Below, in pieces: positions 1 to 8,511 of a DNA stretch of 64,000 bases; the stretch's first letter is position 1, and every line of letters begins with the position of its first letter. Both the position numbers and the translations under genes were made by a program. Under the pieces are notes generated by a model. It saw only the letters and a list, made by a program, of their open reading frames with translations. It was not told where the DNA came from and searched no databases. The stretch covers positions 124,001-188,000 of the forward strand of contig NZ_RZMY01000016.1 in NCBI RefSeq assembly GCF_003992615.1. Reading direction: 5' to 3'. This stretch comes from Flagellimonas beolgyonensis (lineage in GTDB: Bacteria > Bacteroidota > Bacteroidia > Flavobacteriales > Flavobacteriaceae).

Positions 1-1
1 A

Positions 2-1123
2 AAGCGGCATACCCAATTCGAAAAGCCGGACGGCAGCCTTTACTACGAGCAGCTTTTTGGCACGATTGGGTTCGATGGTATGTCGTCCCTATCCTATCAC
101 ATCCACCGGCCCACACAGGTCAAGGAAATTGGAAAGGCCATGGACCTATCGCCAAAGATTGCGGTGGAAAAGAACATCACCAGTCGTAAATTTATCGGGT
201 TTGATGTCGCTCCAAAGGATGATTTTTTGGAAGCGCGTGAACCCTTGCTCGTCAACAATGATGTGCATGTAGGCTTGGCCGCTCCCCGCAAATCGGTGAC
301 AGATTATTTTTATAAAAATGCCGATGCGGACGAAATGCTGTTCATCCACAAAGGCTCTGGAACCTTGCGCACCTTTTTGGGCAACATTCCTTTTGAGTAT
401 GGGGATTACCTCATCATACCGAGGGGAATGATCTATCAAATTGAATTTGATACCGAAGACAACCGCATCCTTTATGCGGAATCTTTCCATCCCATTTACA
501 CCCCGAAACGGTACCGTAACTGGTTTGGCCAATTGTTGGAGCATTCGCCTTTTTGCGAGCGCGACTATAAATTGCCCCAAGACCTCGAAACCTACGATGA
601 AAAGGGAGAATTTGTGATGAAGGTCAAAAAGCAGGGCATGTTGCACCATCTGGTCTACGCCACCCATCCTTTTGATGTGGTCGGCTGGGATGGGTACAAC
701 TTCCCTTACGGTTTTTCCATCCACAATTTTGAACCGATTACGGGAAGGGTACACCAACCGCCACCAGTGCACCAAACGTTTGAAACCGGCGCCTTTGTGG
801 TGTGTTCATTCTGCCCGAGATTGTACGATTACCATCCCAAGGCCATACCGGCACCCTACAACCACTCGAACATCGATTCGGATGAGGTGTTGTATTACGT
901 AGATGGTGACTTTATGAGCCGTACCGGTATCGGACCCGGCTATATTTCACTGCACCCCGCGGGCATTCCGCACGGGCCGCACCCGGGCACCTACGAGGCA
1001 AGTATCGGTAAAAAGGGCACAGAGGAATTGGCCGTGATGATTGACACCTTCAAACCGTTGATGGTCACTGAAAATGCCCTGAAAATTGACGATGGCAAGT
1101 ATTACAAATCGTGGTTGGAATAG
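2..1123 (+). CDS. hmgA: homogentisate 1,2-dioxygenase (5' end outside window)
   Basis: Homogentisate 1,2-dioxygenase opens the ring of homogentisate with Fe(II) and O2 to give maleylacetoacetate in cytosolic tyrosine degradation. The frame is open from base 2, and 26 codons precede the first ATG (base 80), which lies inside the conserved protein, so the true start is to the left. About 373 residues are visible, near the family's full bacterial length. Counted from the ATG at 80, the C-terminal cupin region shows PYNHSN (His262), DSDEV (Glu269) and IPHGPHPG (His298). These fall where the family's His/Glu/His iron ligands lie; the exact alignment is by eye. The fumarylacetoacetase gene follows on the same strand, consistent with one catabolic cluster. 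No maleylacetoacetate isomerase gene is visible here. Confidence 0.93.
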   Translation, partial: KRHTQFEKPDGSLYYEQLFGTIGFDGMSSLSYHIHRPTQVKEIGKAMDLSPKIAVEKNITSRKFIGFDVAPKDDFLEAREPLLVNNDVHVGLAAPRKSVTDYFYKNADADEMLFIHKGSGTLRTFLGNIPFEYGDYLIIPRGMIYQIEFDTEDNRILYAESFHPIYTPKRYRNWFGQLLEHSPFCERDYKLPQDLETYDEKGEFVMKVKKQGMLHHLVYATHPFDVVGWDGYNFPYGFSIHNFEPITGRVHQPPPVHQTFETGAFVVCSFCPRLYDYHPKAIPAPYNHSNIDSDEVLYYVDGDFMSRTGIGPGYISLHPAGIPHGPHPGTYEASIGKKGTEELAVMIDTFKPLMVTENALKIDDGKYYKSWLE

Positions 1124-1135
1124 ACTCAAAATAAA

Positions 1136-1208
1136 TGTCATTTCGAAATGAGCGAAGCGATTGAGAAATCTCAAACAATTAGATTTCTCACATGCGTTCG
1201 AAATGACA
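1136..1208. repeat. REP-like palindromic element
   Basis: An intergenic inverted repeat. The outer arms are TGTCATTTCGAA (1136-1147) and TTCGAAATGACA (1197-1208). The inner arms are GAGAAATCT (1163-1171) and AGATTTCTC (1181-1189). The whole unit could fold into one long interrupted hairpin. Elements of this look (GTCATTTCGA ... AGAAATCT and its complement) are dispersed in many flavobacterial genomes; that is general knowledge, not tested here. It lies between hmgA and fahA and has no T-run, so it is not an obvious terminator. Confidence 0.75.
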
Positions 1209-1219
1209 ATAAGTATAAG

Positions 1220-1243
1220 ATTCCCGTTTCCACGGGAATGACA
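1220..1243. repeat. short palindrome ending in GGGAATGACA
   Basis: The arms ATTCCCGT (1220-1227) and ACGGGAAT (1232-1239) flank a 4-nt loop and are followed by GACA. This resembles half of another dispersed repeat type (ATTCCCG...CGGGAATGACA). It abuts the REP-like element to its left and ends 14 nt before the fahA start, so it lies in the fahA leader if the two genes are co-transcribed. Confidence 0.55.
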
Positions 1244-1257
1244 TTAAAAATCATTTC

Positions 1258-2478
1258 ATGATCATAAACATACCTGAAAACTCAGATTTTTCTATCCATA
1301 ACATTCCCTTTGGGATTTTTTCCACCGAAGACCGCAGCCCACGTGTGGGTGTGGCCGTTGGTGAGCATATCTTGGATTTGGCCGCCGTGGCCGAACTCGA
1401 TGTGTTCGACTTCAATACCGCCGTGTTGGAAAAGGACACCCTGAACGATTTTATCGCCTTGGGCAAGGAAATCACCAAAAGAGTACGTAAAAATATCCAG
1501 CACTGGCTACAAGACGACCATTCTGTGTTGGCCGGAAAGCCGGAGCTTTTTGTAAAGCAGTCGGAAGCCCAAATGCACATGCCGGTGTACGTAGGGGATT
1601 ACACCGATTTTTATTCGAGTATAGAACACGCCACCAACGTAGGCAAAATGTTCCGTGACCCGGAAAATGCCTTATTGCCCAACTGGAAACACATTCCAGT
1701 GGGCTATCACGGTAGGGCCAGCTCCATTATTGTGAGCGGACAGGCCATTCACCGCCCGAAGGGACAAACCTTACCGAACGGTGCAAATGCCCCCGTTTTC
1801 GGACCCACCCAACGGTTGGATTTTGAGTTGGAAATGGGCTTTATCTGTGGAAAGGACACCCAATTGGGCGATTCGGTTTCCACCAAGGAGGCTGAGGATT
1901 ACATTTTTGGCTTGGTATTGTTCAACGACTGGTCGGCACGTGACATCCAAAAATGGGAATACGTGCCCTTGGGACCCTTTTTGGCCAAGAATTTTGCATC
2001 TTCCATCTCTCCTTGGGTGGTGACCATGGAGGCCTTGGAACCTTTCCGAGTGGCCGGACCTACCCAAGAACCGAAAGTATTGCCCTATTTAGAGTACGAA
2101 GGCGCCAAAAACTACGACATCAACTTGGAAGTGGACATCACCCCAAACGGCGGTGAAGCAAATACCATTTGCCATAGCAATTTCAAGTACATGTATTGGA
2201 ACATGGCCCAACAATTGGCACACCATACGGTAAATGGTTGCAACATCAACGTGGGCGATATGATGGCCTCCGGAACCATTTCCGGAAAGGATGAAAACGC
2301 CTATGGCTCCATGTTGGAATTGGCCTGGATGGGCACTAAACCGGTGCAATTGAAGGACGGTTCCGAGCGCAAGTTCATTTTGGATGGCGACACCGTTACC
2401 ATGCGTGGCTATGCCGAAAAGGATGGCAAACGCGTTGGTTTTGGAGAAGTTTCCACCAAGGTGTTGCCCGCTAAATAA
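1258..2478 (+). CDS. fahA: fumarylacetoacetase
   Basis: Cleaves fumarylacetoacetate to fumarate and acetoacetate, the last step of tyrosine degradation. At 406 residues it has the usual two parts: an SH3-like N-terminal domain (about 1-110) and the FAH catalytic fold. Residues matching the mouse enzyme's active site are visible: Asp117 and His124 (GDYTDFYS...HATNVG), the metal ligands Glu180 and Glu182 (DFELEMG), and Asp214 (NDWSARDIQ). The spacing between Glu182 and Asp214 is 32 residues, as in mouse FAH (201 to 233). The start ATG at 1258 gives the family's normal N-terminus. It lies 134 bp after hmgA, with REP-like repeats in the gap. Confidence 0.95.
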   Translation: MIINIPENSDFSIHNIPFGIFSTEDRSPRVGVAVGEHILDLAAVAELDVFDFNTAVLEKDTLNDFIALGKEITKRVRKNIQHWLQDDHSVLAGKPELFVKQSEAQMHMPVYVGDYTDFYSSIEHATNVGKMFRDPENALLPNWKHIPVGYHGRASSIIVSGQAIHRPKGQTLPNGANAPVFGPTQRLDFELEMGFICGKDTQLGDSVSTKEAEDYIFGLVLFNDWSARDIQKWEYVPLGPFLAKNFASSISPWVVTMEALEPFRVAGPTQEPKVLPYLEYEGAKNYDINLEVDITPNGGEANTICHSNFKYMYWNMAQQLAHHTVNGCNINVGDMMASGTISGKDENAYGSMLELAWMGTKPVQLKDGSERKFILDGDTVTMRGYAEKDGKRVGFGEVSTKVLPAK

Positions 2479-2482
2479 ACTC

Positions 2483-2585
2483 GGTAGCTGAGCTGAGTCG
2501 AAGCTACCAAGACTCGAATTGTGACCTCGACTTTGCGAATTGAATGAATCTTGAATTGTGACTTCGACTACCCTCAGTCACCTAA
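2483..2585. repeat. intergenic hairpin and imperfect direct repeats
   Basis: A hairpin GGTAGC (2483-2488) / GCTACC (2503-2508) lies just after the fahA stop. Two copies of a 17-mer follow, GAATTGTGACcTCGACT (2516-2532) and GAATTGTGACtTCGACT (2553-2569), differing at one base; the second runs on into ACCCTCAGTCAC. The TTCGACT...CTCAG wording recalls dispersed flavobacterial repeats. No coding potential was seen. It could be eroded REP-like DNA. Confidence 0.5.
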
Positions 2586-2597
2586 GGAATAAAAAGT

Positions 2598-3467
2598 ATG
2601 ATGAAAACCATCGATCCAACCGAATTGGCACAGCCCGATTTGCACCAAATATTGCTTACGGCCGTGGCACCACGACCCATCTGTTTTGCCAGTACTGTGG
2701 ACAAGGACGGCAATGTGAACCTGAGCCCGTACAGTTTTTTTAATGTGTTCAGTTCCAATCCGCCAATCATGATCTTTTCACCGGCGCGAAGCGGACGGGA
2801 CAATTCCCTGAAACACACCCACCAAAACGTGCTTGAAGTGCCCGAAGTGGTCATCAATATTGTGAACCAACCGATGGTGGAACAGATGTCGCTTTCCAGT
2901 ACGGCTTACGATAAGGGCGTAAACGAATTTGTAAAGGCCGGATTTACCGAAGTGCCCAGCGAAAAGGTAAAACCCCCTCGGGTGGCCGAAGCCCCAGTTT
3001 CTTTTGAATGTACGGTACAGGAAGTGATCGAACTGGCACAAACTCCCGGCGCGGGCAATTTGATCATGGCAAAGGTGGAACTCATTCACATCAACGAAAG
3101 TTATTTGACAGGTGGCGTATTGGATACCGAAAAATTGGATTTGGTGGGCCGCATGGGTGCCAATTGGTACATCAGGGCGACCAAGGATGCCCTGTTTGAA
3201 ATTCCCAAACCCCTACGCACTAAAGGTATTGGAGTGGATGCCTTGCCCAAGGGTATTCGGGAAAGCGATGTGCTTACCGGCAACAATTTGGGACGACTGG
3301 GCAATTTGGAAAGCCTGCCCTCCACCTTGGAGATTGATATTGCCGGGGTATCGGAGCATGCCAAGAACCTGTCCAAGCGAGAAATCCACGAATTGGCCCA
3401 GCAGATTCTGGAACATGGCGACACGGAAAAGGCGATGGCGTTATTGTTGTATGCGGAGGGATTGTAA
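2598..3467 (+). CDS. flavin reductase-like FMN-binding protein
   Basis: A 289-residue soluble protein. Its first ~190 residues look like the flavin-reductase-like split-barrel domain, seen in the conserved run APRPICFASTVDKDGNVNLS and the following SPYSFFNVFSSNPP stretch, which usually frames FMN phosphate. The remaining ~100 residues are helical and uncharacterised. Placement directly after fahA suggests a role linked to aromatic amino-acid breakdown, but the substrate cannot be told from sequence. A second in-frame ATG sits 3 nt downstream of the chosen start, and either could be used. The domain family is recognised with good confidence; the reaction is unknown. Confidence 0.8.
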   Translation: MMKTIDPTELAQPDLHQILLTAVAPRPICFASTVDKDGNVNLSPYSFFNVFSSNPPIMIFSPARSGRDNSLKHTHQNVLEVPEVVINIVNQPMVEQMSLSSTAYDKGVNEFVKAGFTEVPSEKVKPPRVAEAPVSFECTVQEVIELAQTPGAGNLIMAKVELIHINESYLTGGVLDTEKLDLVGRMGANWYIRATKDALFEIPKPLRTKGIGVDALPKGIRESDVLTGNNLGRLGNLESLPSTLEIDIAGVSEHAKNLSKREIHELAQQILEHGDTEKAMALLLYAEGL

Positions 3468-3490
3468 ATTCCTAATTAAGTTATTGGACC

Positions 3491-3838
3491 ATGTGTGAAT
3501 TTTGTTTTAATGAACACTTTGAATCATTCGAAACTTCAGAAAAGTTTGAAGAAGTAGATTTAATCTTAACACAAAAATTAGGTCGAGAGCATTTACAATT
3601 TATCAAAAATGTCACCTTAAAATATGGTGGCTTGGGTTACTACATATACAAATGCAAAAATTGTAACACAAAATGGTATTTGTCAGAACCTGAATATTCG
3701 TGGAGAGGGTTTCTGTTACCAGAAAAAACTGCGTTGGACAAATTGAAAAAAACGCAAGGTCAAGATAAAATTTTAAAATTATTGTTTCTGTTAATTGTGA
3801 TAGTAATCGTTCTACTAATAGTATACTTAATTCAGTAA
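3491..3838 (+). CDS. small AT-rich protein, two CxxC pairs and a C-terminal membrane anchor
   Basis: A 115-residue protein I do not recognise. Two Cys pairs are visible, CEFC (residues 2-5) and CKNC (about 55-58), suggesting a zinc-ribbon-like site. A single strongly hydrophobic segment (about residues 94-114, Leu/Ile/Val only) ends the protein, so it is probably tail-anchored with the zinc domain in the cytoplasm. Codon use is distinctly AT-rich: one sampled 60-nt line (3541-3600) is 27% G+C, against about half in the preceding gene. It sits between two catabolic genes on the same strand and looks like a later insertion. No function is proposed. Confidence 0.6.
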   Translation: MCEFCFNEHFESFETSEKFEEVDLILTQKLGREHLQFIKNVTLKYGGLGYYIYKCKNCNTKWYLSEPEYSWRGFLLPEKTALDKLKKTQGQDKILKLLFLLIVIVIVLLIVYLIQ

Positions 3839-3865
3839 ACAGAACATTTTAGCAAAGCTAAAAAA

Positions 3866-4966
3866 ATGAAAAAAAGCATCGAATCCATTTTTAAGGCCCA
3901 CTTGGAGCCCAAAGAAGTATACAAGGGCGGAAAAAACATTCCCCCTTCCCATAAAAAAATCTACAAGCTATCCTCCAACGAGAATCCATTGGGAGCATCG
4001 CCCAAGGCCATTGCCGCCATGAAGGCAGCCTTGGATCACATCGATATCTATCCCGATCAAACGGACATTCGCCTGCGAGAAGCGTTGGTGAAGGACTTTA
4101 ACAACCAACTCGCTGCCGACCAATTTTTGTGCGGCAACAGCGGTTCGGAGATTTTGGACATCCTGTTACGGGCCTTTGTTTCCGAAGGGGACGAGGTGAT
4201 TTACTCCAATCCCTGTTTTTTGCCCTATTCGGTGTTCTCCAGATGGTATGGCGCCAAGACCATCGATATTCCCTTGTTGGCCCCCAACTACGACCTGGAT
4301 GTGGAAGGGATATTGAACGCGATTACCGACCGCACCAAGATCATCTTTTTGACCAGTCCGAACAATCCCACGGGAACCTATATTCCCAAAGCTGTGATGG
4401 ATGATTTTATGGCCCGGGTACCACAAAACATTCTCATTGTTTTTGACGAGGTGTACCGACACTTTGCCGATGCCGAGGATTATGTGACCGCCCTGCCCTA
4501 TGTACTGGCCGGACATAACGTACTTGGACTGAACAGTTTTTCCAAAACCTATGGTTTGGCCGGTCAGCGTATCGGTTACGGCTATACCACCGCGACCATT
4601 GCCAATTATGTGCGGTTGATCCATAAACCTTTCCTATTGCCGCTCACTTCCTTGGAAGCGGCCATCGGGGCCTTGAACGACTCCGAATTTATTGAGAAAA
4701 CCGTTCAGACGGTACTTGAGGGTCGAAAATTTATTGCCAAGGCCTTTGATGAGTTGGGAATCAAATATTGGCCCAGCCAAGCCAACTTTTTCATCATAGA
4801 TCCGCCCTTCCCAGAAATGGAATTCACCGACAAAATGATGGAAGAAGGCATTATGGTACGGCCCGTTTCCCAATTTGGGGCACCGGGCAAGGTGCGCATC
4901 ACTATAGGTGATCAGGAAGCGAATGAGGCTTTGGTTGCTGCTTTGCGGAGGATAATGAAGCTCTAG
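3866..4966 (+). CDS. HisC-like PLP-dependent aminotransferase
   Basis: A 366-residue class I/II aminotransferase of the histidinol-phosphate aminotransferase subgroup. Visible landmarks are NENPLGASP (38-46), SPNNPTG (164-170), the Asp194/Tyr197 region FDEVYRHF, and the PLP Schiff-base lysine Lys227 in SFSKTYGLAGQRIGYG. Family members can act on histidinol phosphate or on aromatic amino acids. No other his genes are nearby and the gene follows hmgA-fahA, so a role as the aromatic (tyrosine/phenylalanine) transaminase feeding homogentisate is a reasonable inference, not a demonstrated one. It is not given the symbol hisC for that reason. Confidence 0.82.
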   Translation: MKKSIESIFKAHLEPKEVYKGGKNIPPSHKKIYKLSSNENPLGASPKAIAAMKAALDHIDIYPDQTDIRLREALVKDFNNQLAADQFLCGNSGSEILDILLRAFVSEGDEVIYSNPCFLPYSVFSRWYGAKTIDIPLLAPNYDLDVEGILNAITDRTKIIFLTSPNNPTGTYIPKAVMDDFMARVPQNILIVFDEVYRHFADAEDYVTALPYVLAGHNVLGLNSFSKTYGLAGQRIGYGYTTATIANYVRLIHKPFLLPLTSLEAAIGALNDSEFIEKTVQTVLEGRKFIAKAFDELGIKYWPSQANFFIIDPPFPEMEFTDKMMEEGIMVRPVSQFGAPGKVRITIGDQEANEALVAALRRIMKL

Positions 4967-4967
4967 G

Positions 4968-5084
4968 TTGTCAGTTCGAGTTTTTTCCTTTAGGAAAAAG
5001 TATCGAGAACTAGTTTACACAATATCCTGTGTCGATTCTCGATACAGTTTTTTCGTTTCACTTCAAAACCACTCGAATTGACAA
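4968..5084. repeat. 117-bp REP-like palindrome
   Basis: The outer arms TTGTCAGTTCGAGT (4968-4981) and ACTCGAATTGACAA (5071-5084) match over 14 positions with one mismatch. The inner arms are TATCGAGAA (5001-5009) and TTCTCGATA (5036-5044). Small side hairpins such as TCCTTTAGGA lie between. The form TTGTCAgTTCGAGT...TATCGAGAA...TTCTCGATA is, from general knowledge, a common dispersed element of Flavobacteriaceae. It sits in the convergent gap between the aminotransferase and the DUF5916 gene. Confidence 0.8.
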
Positions 5085-5105
5085 ATTTCCATTAATTGGA
5101 TACAT

Positions 5106-5152
5106 TGTCATTCCTGTACTTCGGCTTAGCTCAGCATCCGTGCGGAATGACA
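5106..5152. repeat. second REP-like palindrome (TGTCATTCC type)
   Basis: The arms TGTCATTCC (5106-5114) and GGAATGACA (5144-5152) flank 29 nt that include CTTCGGCTTAGCTCAG. This belongs to a different sub-type from the neighbouring 117-bp element. Both occupy the same convergent intergenic gap, 3' of two genes, a usual position for REP sequences. Confidence 0.65.
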
Positions 5153-5157
5153 CTAAA

Positions 5158-7836
5158 CTATAATACAAATCGATAGGTGGCTTTTAACAAAAAGATGTTG
5201 TGGGGCTTCTGTCCAAAAATGTTATCCCCCAAACTCGGCAACAGTCCTTCCGCAGGATTCCCGGATTGGGTCACATCCTGCGACCAGACCAAAAAGATTT
5301 CGGATCCCGGAATGTATTCCCATCGTATTACTAAATTGGAGCGGAACTGCACAAAGGAAAAATCGGGATCGTCAAAATTGAAGTCTTCCAATCCATCGAG
5401 GTTTTCATCCACAGAATAGGTGCCATCCGCAAAACTGATTTGGTTGTCATTGTACTGCACAATACGATCTTCAAAGCGTTTGGCCAATGGGTCGGTCACA
5501 TGTTTGAAATTGGAATACCGCCCCCGTGAAATAAAGGGTTGCCCCCAGTATTGTATCGTTAAATTAGGATTGATGGTATAGTTCAACCGGAACGACATGC
5601 TCAAAGTTCGTTGATCGATCTCCCCATTCAGGTACCGCGGTGAACCGCCCACGTCATCAAAATTATTGATGAACTGCAATTTATCGTGATTGATGCTCAA
5701 CGACGGAAAGGCCGAAATCCGAAGGGCATTGAGCGGTTGGTAGACAAATCCGGCCTCCACATAATAGGACTTAAAGGAATTGTCGACGGCTTTTCTGCCA
5801 TTGTGGAATGCAGAAAAACGAATTTTCTTTCTGTTGTCGGTGTTGATGCTGTTCCAAAAACTCATCCATGGGGAAATTCGCAATCTGGGCCCGCCCCTTA
5901 GATTGAAGTTGGAATATTGGATGGGCGCAAAATTGAATCCAGCATTGGTGAACCAGTTGCCTTTCCAGTTTTGCCAACTATTGGTATTGAACTGCATGTA
6001 ATTGTGATTGCCCGCAAAATCCCAGGCCGACCAATGGTTGTAGTTGATGCCCACACGCCGAAAGGTGCTGTCGGGTTTCAGGGTCTGGTAACCGATCCAG
6101 GTATAGTGCCGGATATCATCGGCCTGCCGTTGAAAACCGATATCGTTCAAATCCAATTCGGGCGACCGCCATGTGGCCCCGGATTCGAATCGCCAATGCC
6201 CGTTGCCGATCTTCCCTATTTGCACATTGCCCCCAGTACCCGTAAGCGATGTACGGGTGGTATCCACGGCTACATGATCTGCATCCACCCGGTTGAACAA
6301 ATGGGTAATGGATTGCTGGGTATTGGTGATGGCCTCTTCGCTCCCTTGGATATGGCTGAAGGTGATGTTACCTCCCACGTACCAATCCCTATTGTTCCAT
6401 TGGTGTTTAAAATCCAATCCGCCCGTGTAAGCTGCTTCGTGGAGAAAATTGAGCTCTTCCGGAAGGTTTTCCCGATTGGTCGCCGTAATAATGCCCCCGA
6501 TATAGGAGTTCCGTTGGTTGAAATCCTTTTGTAAACGACCCACAAAATAATTGGTGAGCGGCTCCACAATCTCTTTGCGCCGGTCCCCGCTACCGTTTAC
6601 TATGGTCGCCTGTCGTTGCGAAGTCACACTTTCCAACACCCCAATGGCCCACCCATTCTTGGTCTTCCCACTGAACTTTGCAGCTCCAATGATGGGCGTG
6701 TTATCCGGTTGGTCCACAAATTCCCCATCGGAAGTGTCGGGATAGCCTTGGGGACTTCGACCAATCCGCCTCGAATAGAAAATATTGTCGGAGCCAAAGG
6801 TATTGCCCGCTTGCGACTGGGACACCGAAAAATCAAAAATGTTTTTGTTCTCCACAAAGAAAGGGCGTCGTTCTTGGAAAAATATTTGGAAACCATCCAA
6901 AGCAATGGCGGATGGATCGGCATCCACCTGGCCAAAATCGGGGTTTACCGTAAGATCCAGGGTAAGGTCGTTGGTGATGCCGATCTTGGCATCCAAACCA
7001 CCGGTAATGCTGTTGTCGCTTCCATCCTGAAACGGGTTACCGTCCTCAGCTTCATAGGTTTCCACCTTGGCCACGGTATAGGGTTGGATCTCCAACTGTT
7101 TTTGGGGCTGGATGTTCTTCAGACCGTGTAATTCGCCAAACTCGCTCACCCAACCAGGTTGATCCACTGGCTTCCGTTGCCACACTGATCGTTCTTCGGC
7201 ACGGAATATCCTACGGGTCGACTGAAAACCCCATACCTGTTCCTTCTCAGTACTGAATTTAAGCTGACTCAGCGGAATTCGTATCTCTGCTGTCCATCCC
7301 TCATCATCTATATTGGTTTTGGCATACCAGATTGGGTTCCAACTAGAGTCCCAATTGTTGCCGTTGTTGGAAATGAACTCATCCCCCTTTACCCCGGCGG
7401 CAGTAATGGTAAAGGAAAAGGCCGTCCGTTTATCAAAATAACTATCGATGTTGAACTCGATCCAGTCCCCATCGAAACCATCCCTTCGGGATAGGCGTTT
7501 TACAATTTTATCGGGCTCCGGATCTAAACAGCGAACACCTATATATAGGTTCTTGCTATCGTAGAGAATTTTAAACTGTGTTTGATGGGTGGGTGGGGTA
7601 TTTTCATCGGGCTGCCATTCAATATAATCACCGCCCCATTCAACTTGTTCCCAAACTTTATCTTCCAAGATACCATTGATCGTTGGTGCCGCATACTCTC
7701 CAAGGGCTTTGGTATAGTATTTTTTCTTTTCAATTACTTCGGTAGAATCTTGGGCTTGAACAAATAGGGATAACAATAGGGCAAGGAAAAATAGGCCAGA
7801 GTGCTTCAAAACGTCGTTTTTTGATTGGATTGACAC
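5158..7836 (-). CDS. DUF5916 family outer-membrane protein with CBM9-like N-terminus
   Basis: An 892-residue exported protein. A signal peptide is visible (hydrophobic run about 13-28 ending near VQAQDS). Residues about 40-220 resemble the carbohydrate-binding family 9 fold found in front of DUF5916; conserved traits include LYIGVRCLDPEPDKI and WTAEIRIPLSQLKF. The rest, rich in alternating aromatic strands, looks like an outer-membrane beta-barrel and ends in ATYRFVL, a typical barrel terminus with a late aromatic residue. Such proteins are frequent in Bacteroidota; their function is not established. The gene stands alone between convergent and divergent neighbours. Confidence 0.82.
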   Translation of the reverse strand: MSIQSKNDVLKHSGLFFLALLLSLFVQAQDSTEVIEKKKYYTKALGEYAAPTINGILEDKVWEQVEWGGDYIEWQPDENTPPTHQTQFKILYDSKNLYIGVRCLDPEPDKIVKRLSRRDGFDGDWIEFNIDSYFDKRTAFSFTITAAGVKGDEFISNNGNNWDSSWNPIWYAKTNIDDEGWTAEIRIPLSQLKFSTEKEQVWGFQSTRRIFRAEERSVWQRKPVDQPGWVSEFGELHGLKNIQPQKQLEIQPYTVAKVETYEAEDGNPFQDGSDNSITGGLDAKIGITNDLTLDLTVNPDFGQVDADPSAIALDGFQIFFQERRPFFVENKNIFDFSVSQSQAGNTFGSDNIFYSRRIGRSPQGYPDTSDGEFVDQPDNTPIIGAAKFSGKTKNGWAIGVLESVTSQRQATIVNGSGDRRKEIVEPLTNYFVGRLQKDFNQRNSYIGGIITATNRENLPEELNFLHEAAYTGGLDFKHQWNNRDWYVGGNITFSHIQGSEEAITNTQQSITHLFNRVDADHVAVDTTRTSLTGTGGNVQIGKIGNGHWRFESGATWRSPELDLNDIGFQRQADDIRHYTWIGYQTLKPDSTFRRVGINYNHWSAWDFAGNHNYMQFNTNSWQNWKGNWFTNAGFNFAPIQYSNFNLRGGPRLRISPWMSFWNSINTDNRKKIRFSAFHNGRKAVDNSFKSYYVEAGFVYQPLNALRISAFPSLSINHDKLQFINNFDDVGGSPRYLNGEIDQRTLSMSFRLNYTINPNLTIQYWGQPFISRGRYSNFKHVTDPLAKRFEDRIVQYNDNQISFADGTYSVDENLDGLEDFNFDDPDFSFVQFRSNLVIRWEYIPGSEIFLVWSQDVTQSGNPAEGLLPSLGDNIFGQKPHNIFLLKATYRFVL

Positions 7837-7979
7837 TGTAAAGACCTCGCATTTTCACATCAGTTACACCGTTTTGGAACTTTAAGGTTATTTTAACAAC
7901 CCACAGGATTACATTTGCCCTGTTTTGAAGAAGGTTGGGGCAAAATGAAAAAACCTAAAAAATATTCCCAATCAACCGT

Positions 7980-8009
7980 TTGTAATTCAATCTAATAATT
8001 GTACATTTG
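7980..8009 (+). promoter_or_regulatory. Bacteroidota-type promoter of rplM-rpsI
   Basis: The elements TTG (7980-7982) and TACATTTG (8002-8009) are separated by 19 nt, a perfect fit to the Bacteroidota consensus TTG-N19-TAnnTTTG. The predicted transcript begins near 8015 and leaves a leader of about 40 nt before the rplM start. Confidence 0.7.
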
Positions 8010-8055
8010 CAGCCCGTTTATCGGGATAGGTTATTAAATCAATACTATTAGAGAA

Positions 8056-8511
8056 GTGGATACATTAAGTTATAAGACTATTTCCGCCAATAAATCTACC
8101 GTTGATAAGGAGTGGTTATTGGTTGATGCTGAAGGACAGACCTTGGGAAGATTGGCGTCCAAAGTAGCCAAATTGCTTAGAGGAAAATACAAGACCAATT
8201 TTACGCCCCACGTGGATTGTGGAGACAATGTTATTGTCATCAATGCTGAAAAGATCAACATGACCGGCAACAAGTGGGATGACAAGGTTTACTTGAGATA
8301 TACTGGTTATCCAGGTGGTCAACGTTCTGCTTCTGCAAAAGATGTTTTGACCAAACACCCAGAGCGTATCATTGAAAATTCTGTTAAGGGAATGCTGCCA
8401 AAGAACAAATTGGGCGCTGATCTTTTCAGAAACCTTAAAGTATACGCTGGTGCGGAACACGGACAAGAAGCTCAAAAACCAAAGGCAATAAACTTAAACG
8501 ACTACAAATAA
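8056..8511 (+). CDS. rplM: 50S ribosomal protein L13
   Basis: A 151-residue L13, an early-assembly large-subunit protein. The N-terminus [19 protein letters not shown] and the core [19 protein letters not shown] are diagnostic of Bacteroidota L13. The start codon is GTG (8056); no in-frame ATG lies near enough to give a normal N-terminus. It is translationally coupled to rpsI through a TAATG overlap at 8509-8513. A clear promoter precedes it. Confidence 0.97.
   Translation: MDTLSYKTISANKSTVDKEWLLVDAEGQTLGRLASKVAKLLRGKYKTNFTPHVDCGDNVIVINAEKINMTGNKWDDKVYLRYTGYPGGQRSASAKDVLTKHPERIIENSVKGMLPKNKLGADLFRNLKVYAGAEHGQEAQKPKAINLNDYK

Noticed and set aside
5917..6534. Long plus-strand frame opposite the DUF5916 gene
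   Set aside because: It lies wholly within a well-supported gene on the other strand and its product has no protein-like pattern; similar antisense frames at 146-775, 9380-10003, 12256-12807, 24807-25409 and 59389-60240 were dropped for the same reason.
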